From contig CAXUJK010000002.1 of NCBI GenBank assembly GCA_964251385.1, positions 62,001 through 126,000 of the forward strand: DNA of 64,000 bases. Reading direction: 5' to 3'. Position numbers and translations under genes: made by a program. This stretch comes from CADCVW01 sp964251385 (GTDB lineage Bacteria; Pseudomonadota; Alphaproteobacteria; Sphingomonadales; Sphingomonadaceae). Below the pieces are notes generated by a model. That model had not been told where the DNA came from and ran no database searches. It saw only the letters and a list, made by a program, of their open reading frames with translations. The stretch's first letter is position 1; each line of letters starts with the position of its first letter. Shown here one piece after another: positions 44,794-53,769 of this stretch.

Positions 44794-47240
44794 GACGACT
44801 TCTCCTGCTGGGTGGTTGGGATCCGGTCCGCGGTGACGAGGTCGGCGGCCCAGGCGAGGCCGCCGCGACGGAGCCAGCCGGCGGCGAAGCCGTGCGGCCA
44901 GCTCGCTGCGTAGACTTCGGCGATGGCGGCTTGGTCGGCCTTGCCGCTGGCGGCGGTGAAGGCGAGCGCGACGGGGCCAAGGCCGAGCTCGAAGACCCGG
45001 TTCCCGACGCGGCTCTGGGCGTAGTAGTCGCGCTTGGGCGTGGCCCGCGCGACGATCTCGATTTGGCGATCGTTGAGCCCGAACTTCTCGTAGATGCGGG
45101 CGATCTGCGGCTCGAGCGCGCGCTCGTTGGCGAGGAACACGCGGGTGAGGCAGCTCTCGACGATGGCGGGCGCGATTGCTGAGCCGTCGATATCGGCGAG
45201 GCTCTGGGTCGCGAATACGACGCTCGCGTTCTTCTTGCGGAGTGTCTTCAGCCACTCTCGGAGCTGCGCGCCGAAGGTGGGGTCGTCGAGCGCCAGCCAG
45301 CCTTCATCGACGATGACGAGCGTCGGCGAGCCGTCCAGCCGCGCCTCGAGCCGATGGAAGAGGTAGGCGAGCACTGCCGGCGCGGCGGCAGTGCCGATCA
45401 GTCCCTCGGTCTCGAACGCCTGCACGGTCGAAGTGCCCAGCCGCTCGTGGTCGCCGTCGAGCAGCCTTCCCCACGATCCTTCCAGGCAAAATGGCTGGAG
45501 CGCACGCTTGAGCGTGTTGGACTGGAGCAGCACCGACAGGCCCGTAAGCGTGCGCTCGGCGGGCGGTGCCGAGGAGAGCGAGGACAGCGCGGACCAGAGG
45601 TGGTCCTTGACCTCGGGCGTAACCGGCACGCCTTCGCGGCCGAGCACGCCGGCGAGCCACTCGGCCGCCCAGGCGCGCTGCTCGGGTAGGTCGATGTCGG
45701 ACAGCGGCTGGAGCGCGACCGGTGCGGCCGCGTCCTCGCTGAGCGCACCGCCGAGGTCGTGCCAGTCGCCGCCCATGGCGAGCGCAGCCGCGCGGATCGA
45801 GCCGCCGAAGTCGAACGCGAACACCTGCGCGGCGGGGTAGCGCCGGAACTGCAGCGCCATCAAAGCGAGCAGCACCGACTTGCCCGCGCCGGTCGGCCCC
45901 ACCACGAGTGTGTGCCCGACGTCTCCAACATGCAGCGAGAAGCGGAACGGGGTTGAGCCGTCAGTCGCCGCGTGGAACAGCGGCGGGCCGTCTAGGTGCG
46001 CGTTGCGTTCGGGTCCGGCCCACACCGCCGAAAGCGGGATCATGTGGGCGAGGTTGATTGTCGAAATCGGCGGTTGGCGCACGTTGGCGTAGAGGTGACC
46101 GGGTAAGGACCCGAGCCAGGCCTCCACCGCGTTCACGCCTTCGTGGACGCAGGTAAAGTCGCGGCCTTCGATCACCTTCTCGACAAGCCGGATCCGGTCG
46201 GAGGCGATGCGCGCTTCCTCGTGTGCGACCGTGACTGTGGCTGTGACGTAGGCGTGGCCGACCATGTCGGCGCCGAGCTCCTGAAGCGCCTCGTCGGCGT
46301 CGGCCGCCTTGTTCGCGGCGTCAGTGTCGACGAGCGTGGACGCCTCGTTGGTGAGCACCTCCTTCAGGATCGCCATCGCGTTCTTGCGCTTGGCGAACCA
46401 CTGGCGGCGGATGCGGCTCAGCAGCTTGGTGGCCTCGGTCTTGTCGAGACAGATCGCGCGCGTGACCCAGCGGTAGGGGAAGGCGAGCCGGTTAAGCTCG
46501 TCGAGGATGCCGGGGAAGGTCGAGGACGGGAAGCCGACCACGGAAAGCGTGCGCAGGTGCGCGTTGCCGAGCCGCGGTTCGAGTCCCCCGGCCAGCGGCT
46601 GGTCGGCGAGCAGCGCGTCGAGGTGCATCGGCGTTTCGGGGACGCGCACGCGGTGGCGCTTGGTCGAGACGCACGAATGCAGGTAGGTCAGCGTCTCGGC
46701 GTCGGATAGCCAGGCGGACTCGGGCACGAACCCCGACACGAGCGCGAGAAGCCGATCGGTGCGGTCGACGAACTGGTCGAGGTGGTCGCGCGCGGACGCG
46801 CCCTTGTCGGCGCGGTTCTCGTAGAGCCAGCCCTCGGCGCGCGCGGCGTCATCGGCGGGCGGCATCCAGACCAGCGTCAGCGTGTAGGCGCTCTCGAAGT
46901 GCGCGCCTTCCGCCTCGAACTTGGCACGGCGCTCGGCGTCGACCAACTCTGACGCCGCATCGGGAAAGACGCTGTCGGGATAGCGGTTCGACGGGCTGCG
47001 GCTCGCCTCGACGAACAGCGTCCAGCCCGAGCCAAGTCGCCGGATCGCGCTGTTGAGCCGGGCCGAGGCCCCGACCAGCTCGGACCCGGTAGCGCTGTCC
47101 AGGTCGGGGCCGCGGAAGCGGGCGGAGCGCTGGAGCGAGCCGTCCTTGTTGAGGACGACGCCGTTGCCGACCAGCGCCGCCCAGGGCAGGAAATCGGCGA
47201 GCGCCTGCGGCTTCTTGCGATACTCTGCGAGGTTGAACAT
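44790..47240 (-). CDS. trbE: TrbE, VirB4-like ATPase
   Basis: The 816-residue ATPase energises pilus and channel assembly. The N-terminal CagE/TrbE domain (FNLAEYRKKPQALADFLPW) is followed by a Walker A (GPTGAGKS, about residues 447-454) and a Walker B (LVIVDEGWLAL). The ATG at 47240 is the family start. It overlaps trbJ by 4 bp and lies 5 bp after trbD. Confidence 0.95.
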   Translation of the reverse strand: MFNLAEYRKKPQALADFLPWAALVGNGVVLNKDGSLQRSARFRGPDLDSATGSELVGASARLNSAIRRLGSGWTLFVEASRSPSNRYPDSVFPDAASELVDAERRAKFEAEGAHFESAYTLTLVWMPPADDAARAEGWLYENRADKGASARDHLDQFVDRTDRLLALVSGFVPESAWLSDAETLTYLHSCVSTKRHRVRVPETPMHLDALLADQPLAGGLEPRLGNAHLRTLSVVGFPSSTFPGILDELNRLAFPYRWVTRAICLDKTEATKLLSRIRRQWFAKRKNAMAILKEVLTNEASTLVDTDAANKAADADEALQELGADMVGHAYVTATVTVAHEEARIASDRIRLVEKVIEGRDFTCVHEGVNAVEAWLGSLPGHLYANVRQPPISTINLAHMIPLSAVWAGPERNAHLDGPPLFHAATDGSTPFRFSLHVGDVGHTLVVGPTGAGKSVLLALMALQFRRYPAAQVFAFDFGGSIRAAALAMGGDWHDLGGALSEDAAAPVALQPLSDIDLPEQRAWAAEWLAGVLGREGVPVTPEVKDHLWSALSSLSSAPPAERTLTGLSVLLQSNTLKRALQPFCLEGSWGRLLDGDHERLGTSTVQAFETEGLIGTAAAPAVLAYLFHRLEARLDGSPTLVIVDEGWLALDDPTFGAQLREWLKTLRKKNASVVFATQSLADIDGSAIAPAIVESCLTRVFLANERALEPQIARIYEKFGLNDRQIEIVARATPKRDYYAQSRVGNRVFELGLGPVALAFTAASGKADQAAIAEVYAASWPHGFAAGWLRRGGLAWAADLVTADRIPTTQQEKSS

Positions 47241-47245
47241 CGGCG

Positions 47246-47518
47246 TCAGACCCCGAGGTGCGAGGGGTAGCGGAGGTGGCGGCGGACCACGTCCACGAAC
47301 TGCGGGTCGCGCTTCGCCGCCCAGACCGCGAGCAGGTGGCCGATGAGCCAGATCGCGAGCCCGGCGAGCCAGAGCCGCAAGCCCAGCCCGATCGCGGCGG
47401 CGAGCGTGCCGTTGGCGATCGCCACCGCGCGCGGCGCGCCACCGAGCAGGATCGGCTCGGCGAGCGCGCGGTGGACGGGCGCGGTAAAGCCCGGGACTTG
47501 ATCGTCGCCGATGGGCAT
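47246..47518 (-). CDS. trbD: TrbD, VirB3-like transfer protein
   Basis: The 90-residue protein has the GFTAPVHRALAEPILLGGAPR start typical of TrbD/VirB3 and two close membrane helices. It works with TrbE at the inner membrane. Its start shares one base with the trbC stop. Confidence 0.93.
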   Translation of the reverse strand: MPIGDDQVPGFTAPVHRALAEPILLGGAPRAVAIANGTLAAAIGLGLRLWLAGLAIWLIGHLLAVWAAKRDPQFVDVVRRHLRYPSHLGV

Positions 47519-47835
47519 CAGACCAGCGCCCCGCCGCCGAACGAGAAGAACGACAGGAAGAAACTTGACGCCGCGAACGCGATCGACAGGCCGAACACGA
47601 TCTGGATGAGCTTGCGCGCGCCGCCCGACGTGTCACCGAAGGCGAGCGTCAGGCCGGTAATGATGATGATCATCACGGCGATGATCTTGGCGACGGGGCC
47701 CTCGATCGACTCGAGGATGCTCTGGAGCGGGGCCTCCCAGGGCATGTTGGACCCGGCGGCGTGCGCCGAGGCCGAGAAGAGGAGCGAGGTGGTGAGCGCG
47801 GTCGAGGCCGCGAGCGCCTGGCGGACACGGGTCAT
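47518..47835 (-). CDS. trbC: TrbC, VirB2-like pilin
   Basis: The 105-residue prepilin has a signal peptide (cleaved after AHAAG-like sequence near residue 28) and two membrane helices. The conserved MPWEAPLQSI follows cleavage. In P-type systems the TraF peptidase matures this pilin, and a traF gene is present at 62.3 kb. It overlaps trbB by 4 bp. Confidence 0.94.
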   Translation of the reverse strand: MTRVRQALAASTALTTSLLFSASAHAAGSNMPWEAPLQSILESIEGPVAKIIAVMIIIITGLTLAFGDTSGGARKLIQIVFGLSIAFAASSFFLSFFSFGGGALV

Positions 47836-48815
47836 GCTTGGTCTCCGAAGGTAAGGGGAGTGAGCGGGCTCAGGGCGTAGTCCCCGGTCGCGTCGAGCCC
47901 CTGGACGCGGGCGAGTTCGGAGAGGCGGCGCTCGCTGCCACGGCCGGCGAGCACGGCGACCACGCCGATCGTCTCGGCGATGAGGGCGCGCGGCACGGTG
48001 ACCACCGCCTCCTGGATAAGCTGTTCGAGGCGGCGGAGCGCGCCGATAGCGCTGCCCGCGTGGATGGTGCCGATCCCGCCGGGGTGGCCGGTGCCCCAGG
48101 CCTTCAACAGGTCGAGCGCCTCAGCCCCGCGAACCTCGCCGATCGGGATGCGGTCGGGACGCAACCGCAGCGAAGATCGGACCAGGTCGGAAAGCGAGGC
48201 GACCCCGTCCTTGGTGCGCAGCGCGACCAGGTTGGGGGTCAGGCACTGGAGCTCGCGAGTGTCCTCGATCAGGACTATGCGGTCGGAGGTCTTCGCGACC
48301 TCGGCGAGGAGCGCGTTGGTGAGCGTGGTCTTGCCGGTCGAGGTGCCGCCTGCGACCAGGATGTTGTCGCGGGCGTGGACCGCTCCAGCAAGCGCAGCCG
48401 CCGCGACCGCGGGCATGATCCCGGCCGCGACGTAGTCGTCGAGCGTAAACACCGCGACGGCGGGCTTGCGGATCGCGAAGCAGGGCGCGGCGACGACGGG
48501 CGGTAGCAAGCCCTCGAAGCGCTCCCCCGTCCCGGGCAACTCGGCCGAGACGCGCGGCGCGGCCGCGTGAACCTCGGCGCCAACGTGGTGCGCCACGAGA
48601 CGGACGATGCGCTCCCCGTCTGAGGGCGACAGCCGCTCGCCGGTGTCGGCGAGGCCCGAGCCGAGCCGATCGACCCAGAGTCGGCCGTCGGGGTTGAGCA
48701 TGACCTCGACGACTGCCGCTTCGTCGAGCCAGGCCGCGATGCCGGGGCCGAGCGCGGTCGTGAGCATGCGCCGGCTACGGGCCTGGCGTTCGGACGGGAG
48801 GTGAGCAACAGACAT
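47832..48815 (-). CDS. trbB: TrbB, VirB11-like secretion ATPase
   Basis: The 327-residue hexameric ATPase has Walker A GGTSTGKT (residues 156-163), the Asp box LIEDTRELQC, and GTGHPGGIGTIHAGSA (His box). It powers pilus assembly and substrate transfer. It is the first trb gene; a GC-rich hairpin lies directly ahead of its ATG and no strong ribosome site is seen. Confidence 0.95.
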   Translation of the reverse strand: MSVAHLPSERQARSRRMLTTALGPGIAAWLDEAAVVEVMLNPDGRLWVDRLGSGLADTGERLSPSDGERIVRLVAHHVGAEVHAAAPRVSAELPGTGERFEGLLPPVVAAPCFAIRKPAVAVFTLDDYVAAGIMPAVAAAALAGAVHARDNILVAGGTSTGKTTLTNALLAEVAKTSDRIVLIEDTRELQCLTPNLVALRTKDGVASLSDLVRSSLRLRPDRIPIGEVRGAEALDLLKAWGTGHPGGIGTIHAGSAIGALRRLEQLIQEAVVTVPRALIAETIGVVAVLAGRGSERRLSELARVQGLDATGDYALSPLTPLTFGDQA

Positions 48816-48818
48816 TGG

Positions 48819-48845
48819 CGACCCCGGACTTGAGCAACGGGGTCG
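48819..48845 (-). promoter_or_regulatory. 8-bp stem hairpin ending 3 nt before the trbB start
   Basis: On the transcribed (minus) strand CGACCCCG (48845-48838) and CGGGGTCG (48826-48819) are exact complements separated by 11 nt. The stem ends three bases before the trbB ATG and replaces the usual ribosome site. It could control trbB translation, be a regulator site, or attenuate transcripts entering from the metal-resistance cargo. Confidence 0.5.
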
Positions 48846-49133
48846 AGTTCAATGACGGCTAATGGGGCCGGATCAACAAGCTCGAGGGCGTAGTAGGGGC
48901 GTGGCGCGCGAAGGCAGGTGTTTGAGGCAAGGTGTCGCGAGAGCTCGACCGCCGACGCGACAAAGTGGCTTATCCTCTGAGGCACGACGAATGGCCGAAT
49001 GCCGTCTGTCGGCTTCTGTAAAGATTGCCGGAAAGCAGGCGCCCGAGGACTGAGCGCATGAAGCATCGTGATACCATCAAGGGCAGCCCGGGGCTCTCGT
49101 CGGACTGAGCCGACCTGGGCGATCATTACAAGC
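48846..49133. other. Intergenic region ahead of trbB
   Basis: This stretch between trbB and the small HTH-like ORF shows no coding frame worth calling. It marks the join between the czc cargo and the trb operon and may hold the trb promoter. Beyond the hairpin listed separately I see no clear motif. Confidence 0.45.
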
Positions 49134-49364
49134 CTACGGCAATCCTCGCCGTTGCACCGTCAGAAACTGGGTCGCGTGAAGCTTTCCCTCGCGTCTCTCG
49201 ACGTCGCCTCGAAAGAGCAGATTGGCGATCGCATTATGATGCGCGCGCTTGTTGCCCTCGATCTTCGCGCGGAATTGGGGCTGCGCCTGCAGGAGACTTT
49301 TGATCTCACTTCGCGTGAAGCCGCGGTGACTGCTCGCGAACATCTCGCGCAAAAACTGCGACAT
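49134..49364 (-). CDS. Small hypothetical protein, possibly winged-helix
   Basis: From ATG 49364 the ORF encodes 76 residues beginning MSQFLREMFASSHRGFTRSE. The pattern of HRGFTRSEIKSLLQ and AIANLLFRGDVERREGKLHA resembles a small winged-helix domain (helices, then a two-strand wing), though no family is recognised. The composition looks coding. It lies between the czc genes and trbB on the same strand. Confidence 0.55.
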   Translation of the reverse strand: MSQFLREMFASSHRGFTRSEIKSLLQAQPQFRAKIEGNKRAHHNAIANLLFRGDVERREGKLHATQFLTVQRRGLP

Positions 49365-49440
49365 CGTTCCCACGCTGCGAGTGTCCAAGCCGGCGCAGCT
49401 TCGCCGGAGCACAAGTCTCCTCATCGCTACCTACTCATCC

Positions 49441-49572
49441 TCATGCGTCGTCCGGCCTGCGGCGATAAACTTCAGAGACGAGCACGATGATGATACCAGG
49501 CAAGGCGGCTATGATCGGCAGAAAGAGCGGGGCGTGTCCTTGTGACCGTTCAGGGGTGCGTCGAGTCTTCAT
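49441..49572 (-). CDS. 43-residue single-pass membrane protein overlapping the czcD 3' end
   Basis: An ATG at 49572, inside the last 23 bp of czcD, opens a 43-residue ORF with a basic N terminus, one hydrophobic helix (PIIAALPGIIIVLVSEVY) and a basic tail (RRRPDD). The overlap suggests coupled translation. No family is recognised; a role with the CzcD transporter is possible but unproven. Confidence 0.5.
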   Translation of the reverse strand: MKTRRTPERSQGHAPLFLPIIAALPGIIIVLVSEVYRRRPDDA

Positions 49573-50467
49573 CACACGCTCTCTCCTCGATTTGGATCGT
49601 CGAGTGCTCGATGTCGAAGCGAGTCCGCAGCACACTTTCGACATCCTTGCGAACCTGCTCAGCGCGCCCGTCATCGCGCAGCTCGACATGCGCGGTGCAG
49701 GTAATGTCGTTGCTCGACAGAGACCAGACATGGAGGTCGTGAACACCGCTGACACCCGGCACTTCGGAGACGGCCGCCCGCAGATCGGGCAGGCTGAGGC
49801 CACGCGGCACACCCTGCAGCAGGATGTTGGTCGTGTCGCGCAGCAGCGTCCAAGTTCGCGGCAACACCCAGAGTCCGATCGCGACGGCAACGGCCGGGTC
49901 GATCCATGTCCAGCCGGTAAAGCGGATCGCCAAAGCACCGATTATCACACCAATCGAGCCCAGCATGTCGGCCCAGACCTCGAGATATGCGCCCTTGACG
50001 TTAAGGCTCGCATCCTTGCCCGCGGTCAGCAACCGCATCGAGATTAGGTTCACGATGAGCCCGAGCCCCGCGACGATCAGCATCCCGGTTGACTCGACGG
50101 GCTCCGGACTGCGGAACCGACCCACCGCCTCGATCGCGATGTAGATCGCCACCGCGAACAGCAGCAGCGCGTTGAACGCGGCGGCAAGAATTTCAAATCG
50201 TTTGTAGCCGAACGTGCGCTTGTCGTCGGCGGGGCGGACACCGATCTTGATCGCGACCAGCGCGATGGCGAGCGCGGCGACGTCGGTCAGCATGTGCGCC
50301 GCGTCCGACAACAAGGCCAGACTGTTGAACCAATAGGCGCCGACGACCTCGGCGACGAGGAACGTGGCGGTCAGTGCGAGCGCGTATTTCAGCATGGTCG
50401 CGTTTGCACCGGCCGTGTGGTCGTGCCCGCCCGCGCCGTGCGCGTGGCCGCTGTGATCGTGCGCCAA
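49550..50467 (-). CDS. czcD: CzcD-type cation diffusion facilitator (Zn/Co/Cd efflux)
   Basis: The 305-residue protein has a His-rich N terminus, six membrane segments, the metal-site patterns SLALLSDAAHMLTD (segment 2) and EVWADMLGSIGV (segment 5), and a C-terminal cytoplasmic domain. It exports divalent metal by proton antiport across the inner membrane. It is 9 bp downstream of czcA and thus belongs to the czc cargo. Confidence 0.93.
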   Translation of the reverse strand: MAHDHSGHAHGAGGHDHTAGANATMLKYALALTATFLVAEVVGAYWFNSLALLSDAAHMLTDVAALAIALVAIKIGVRPADDKRTFGYKRFEILAAAFNALLLFAVAIYIAIEAVGRFRSPEPVESTGMLIVAGLGLIVNLISMRLLTAGKDASLNVKGAYLEVWADMLGSIGVIIGALAIRFTGWTWIDPAVAVAIGLWVLPRTWTLLRDTTNILLQGVPRGLSLPDLRAAVSEVPGVSGVHDLHVWSLSSNDITCTAHVELRDDGRAEQVRKDVESVLRTRFDIEHSTIQIEERACDEDSTHP

Positions 50468-50476
50468 TGGAGCCTC

Positions 50477-53400
50477 CTATTCTGCGGGGACGGGCTGGAG
50501 CCCAGAGCTTTGAGCTGGTTTCGCCACGCGCGCTCGCTGCCCGCGTAGAAGCAGATGGCTGATCGCGGGGAGGACGTACAATGTCATGACGGTGGCGACG
50601 ATGAGGCCGCCGATCACCACGATAGCGAGTGGCTTCTGCACTTCCGCGCCGCGCCCGGTGGCGAGCGCCATCGGCACAAAACCGATCGCGGGCACGATGC
50701 CCGTCATCAACACCGCGCGGACGCGTTCGAGCGTTCCCTCGACCACCGCCTGATCGACCGAGAGCCCGGCTTCGATCCGTTGACGCACACTGGTCATGAC
50801 AACCAGTCCATTGAGCACCGTGACGCCAGACAACACGATGAAACCGACGGCCGCCGAGATGGAAAAAGGCAGCCCCGCGAGCGCCAGACCGAACGCGCCG
50901 CCCGCGATGCCAAGCGGCACGGCCGAATAAACCGCGAGCGAAGCACGAACGCTCCCGAGCGCCAGGAACAGCAACCCGAAGATCAGCGCGAACACGATCG
51001 GCACTATAAGCGTGATGCGTGCCGACGCCGCCTGTAGGTTTTCGAACTGCCCGCCCCACGTGATCGTCACGCCCGGCGGCAACTTGATCGCGGCGACTTT
51101 CTCCTGCGCCTCGCCGACATAGGACCCAAGATCGCGGCCCCGGACATTGGCCTGGACGACGACGCGGCGCTGGCCGTTCTCGCGGCTGACCTGGTTCAGG
51201 CCTTCGGAGAACCCGAAGCTGGCGAATTCGCGCAGCGGCACCGAGGTTCGCACCCCGCCGCCGCTTTCCGGCAGCAGCACGGGCAATGCGCCAACAGCGT
51301 CAAGGTCGTCGCGTGTCGCGGCAGCCAGCCGCACGACGATGTCGAAACGACGGTCTCCCTCGAACACCAGCCCCGCCTCGCGCCCCCCAAGCGCGGCGGC
51401 GACGGTGTCGGTCACGTCCTCGACCGAAAGCCCGTAGCGCGCGATCGCGTCCCGGTTGAACTGAACCTCGAGCGTCGGGAAGCCCGCGGTTTGCTCGACC
51501 CTGAGGTCGGCGGTGCCTTGCACCCCGCTCATCGCCTGCGACACCTGTGCCGCGACCGCGCCGAGCTGATCGAGGTCCTCGCCGAACACCTTGACGGCGA
51601 TGTCGCCGCGGACGCCAGCGATCAGCTCGTTGAACCGCAGTTCGATCGGCTGGCTGATCTCGTAAGCGTTGCCGATGAGGCCCTTGAGCTTCTCCTGGAC
51701 GCGCTCGACGATCTCGTCCTTGGTATCGACGTCATCGGGCCAATCTTCGCTGGGCTTGAGGATGATGAACGAGTCGGAAGCGTTCGACGGCATGGGATCG
51801 CTCGCCACTTCGGCGGTACCTGTCTTGGAATAGACATAAGCGACCTCCGGAAGCGACGACACCGCGCTTTCGACCTTGAGCTGCAGGTCTTTCGAGGTTT
51901 CGAGCGAGGTCGACGGGATGCGCAGCGACTGCATCGCGAGGTCACCCTCGTCGAGTGTCGGGATGAACTCGCGGCCGAGCGTTGTGAAGATCAGCCCCGC
52001 CGCGACGAAAGTGACGACGCCCCCGCCGATCCACGGCCCTGGCCGCGCGACGAGACGCCGCAGTGTCGGCTCGTAGCCCCGCTTGTACCATGCGACGGCG
52101 GGAACTTCCTTCTCCGCGACGCGCCCGCGGATCATGATCGCGACCATCGCCGGAACGAACGTAAGCGACAGCACGAAGGCGCCGACCAGCGCCAACATCA
52201 CCGTGATCGCCATCGGCGAGAAGGTCTTGCCCTCGACGCCCGTGAAGGTCAGCAGGGGCGCGAAGACGAGCAGGATGATCGCCTGACCAAAGATCGTCGG
52301 CCGTATCATTTCCTTGGTGGCGACAAAGACTTCGCTCAGCCGCTCGGAAAGGTTCAGTAGCCGGCCCTCGCGATGCTGCCTCTCGGCGAGCCGGCGCAGG
52401 CAGTTCTCAATGATGATGATCGAACCGTCGACGATCAGCCCGAAGTCGAGCGCGCCGAGGCTCATCAGGTTTCCCGACACGCCGAAGCGGTTCATGCCGA
52501 TCGCCATCAGCAGGAACGACAGCGGGATGATCAGCGTGGCGATGATCGCGGCGCGGATGTTGCCGAGCAGCCAGAACAGAGCGGCGGCGACCAGAAGCGC
52601 GCCTTCGATCAGGTTCTTCTCGACAGTGCCGATCGTGGCGTCGACGAGCTTCGAGCGGTCGTAGATGACGCGTACGACGACGCCTGGCGGCATCGATTTG
52701 GACACCTGTTCGAGCCGCTCGCCGACCATTTGGGAGACGATGCGGCTATTCTCGCCGACGAGCATCAGCGCGGTGCCGATCACGACTTCGCGTCCATTCA
52801 TGGACGCTGCGCCGGTGCGCAGGTCGCCGCCGATGCGGACGTTGGCGACGTCACCGACTGAAATCGACACGCCGTTGCGAATGCCCACCGAGGTGCGCGC
52901 GATCTCGTCGAGGCTTCGGACGCGGGCGTCAGCGCGGACGAGGAAGGCCTCGCCAGCCCGCTGGACGAAGCTGGCACCGACCGAGATATTGCCGCGCTCC
53001 AACGCTTCGGCGAGTTCGGAAAAGGAGACGCCGAGCGCAGCCAGCCGGCCAGGATCGGGCTCGACGACGAACTGCTTTTCGTAGCCGCCGATCGAGTCGA
53101 CCCCGGCGAGACCCTCAACCGAGCGTAGCTGCGGCCTGATCACCCAGTCCTGGATAGTGCGCAGATATCCCGCCTTGGCGACGTCGTCGGTCAGCCGCTC
53201 GCCTTGCGGTGTCAGGAACGACCCGTCCGGCTGGAAGCCTGGTCGACCGGCAATCTTGGGCGAGCGCGTCGTCGCAGTGCGCTCATAGTCGACGCTGTAC
53301 ATCAGCACTTCGCCCAAGCCCGTCGATAGTGGGCCCATCTGCGGCTGGACGTTCTCGGGCAGGCTCTCGCCGGCGGCGTTCAGCCGCTCAGCGACCTGCT

Positions 53401-53722
53401 GGCGCGCGAAGTAGACGTCGACATTATCGTCGAACACCACCGTCACCTGGCTGAAGCCGTTGCGCAAGATCGAACGCGTCGATTCCAGCCCGGGGATGCC
53501 CGCCATCGCAGTTTCGACCGGGAAGGTGACGAGCCGTTCCATGTCCAGCGGCCCGAACTGCTGGGCCTCCGTGTTGATCTGTACCTGCTTGTTGGTGATG
53601 TCGGGCACCGCGTCGATCGGCAGGCGCAAAAGCTGAAACGCGCCATAAGCGGCAGCGAGAAGCGTGAACGCCACCACCGCCCAGCGAAAGCGGATGGCAA
53701 AGTCAATTAGGCGATCGATCAT
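50477..53722 (-). CDS. czcA: CzcA-type heavy-metal RND efflux pump
   Basis: The 1081-residue inner-membrane pump belongs to the HME-RND family. The proton-relay motif DFGLIVDGSIIIIEN in transmembrane segment 4 begins with D426 and contains the acidic residues typical of divalent-metal (Zn/Co/Cd) pumps rather than Cu/Ag pumps. It has two large periplasmic domains and twelve membrane segments. It works with CzcB and CzcC to expel metal ions through the envelope. The gene is full length. Confidence 0.94.
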   Translation of the reverse strand: MIDRLIDFAIRFRWAVVAFTLLAAAYGAFQLLRLPIDAVPDITNKQVQINTEAQQFGPLDMERLVTFPVETAMAGIPGLESTRSILRNGFSQVTVVFDDNVDVYFARQQVAERLNAAGESLPENVQPQMGPLSTGLGEVLMYSVDYERTATTRSPKIAGRPGFQPDGSFLTPQGERLTDDVAKAGYLRTIQDWVIRPQLRSVEGLAGVDSIGGYEKQFVVEPDPGRLAALGVSFSELAEALERGNISVGASFVQRAGEAFLVRADARVRSLDEIARTSVGIRNGVSISVGDVANVRIGGDLRTGAASMNGREVVIGTALMLVGENSRIVSQMVGERLEQVSKSMPPGVVVRVIYDRSKLVDATIGTVEKNLIEGALLVAAALFWLLGNIRAAIIATLIIPLSFLLMAIGMNRFGVSGNLMSLGALDFGLIVDGSIIIIENCLRRLAERQHREGRLLNLSERLSEVFVATKEMIRPTIFGQAIILLVFAPLLTFTGVEGKTFSPMAITVMLALVGAFVLSLTFVPAMVAIMIRGRVAEKEVPAVAWYKRGYEPTLRRLVARPGPWIGGGVVTFVAAGLIFTTLGREFIPTLDEGDLAMQSLRIPSTSLETSKDLQLKVESAVSSLPEVAYVYSKTGTAEVASDPMPSNASDSFIILKPSEDWPDDVDTKDEIVERVQEKLKGLIGNAYEISQPIELRFNELIAGVRGDIAVKVFGEDLDQLGAVAAQVSQAMSGVQGTADLRVEQTAGFPTLEVQFNRDAIARYGLSVEDVTDTVAAALGGREAGLVFEGDRRFDIVVRLAAATRDDLDAVGALPVLLPESGGGVRTSVPLREFASFGFSEGLNQVSRENGQRRVVVQANVRGRDLGSYVGEAQEKVAAIKLPPGVTITWGGQFENLQAASARITLIVPIVFALIFGLLFLALGSVRASLAVYSAVPLGIAGGAFGLALAGLPFSISAAVGFIVLSGVTVLNGLVVMTSVRQRIEAGLSVDQAVVEGTLERVRAVLMTGIVPAIGFVPMALATGRGAEVQKPLAIVVIGGLIVATVMTLYVLPAISHLLLRGQRARVAKPAQSSGLQPVPAE

Positions 53723-53769
53723 GATTCAGCGATCCTGAGGAACGGCGGTCGGGGCGGCGGCGGCGCGCA

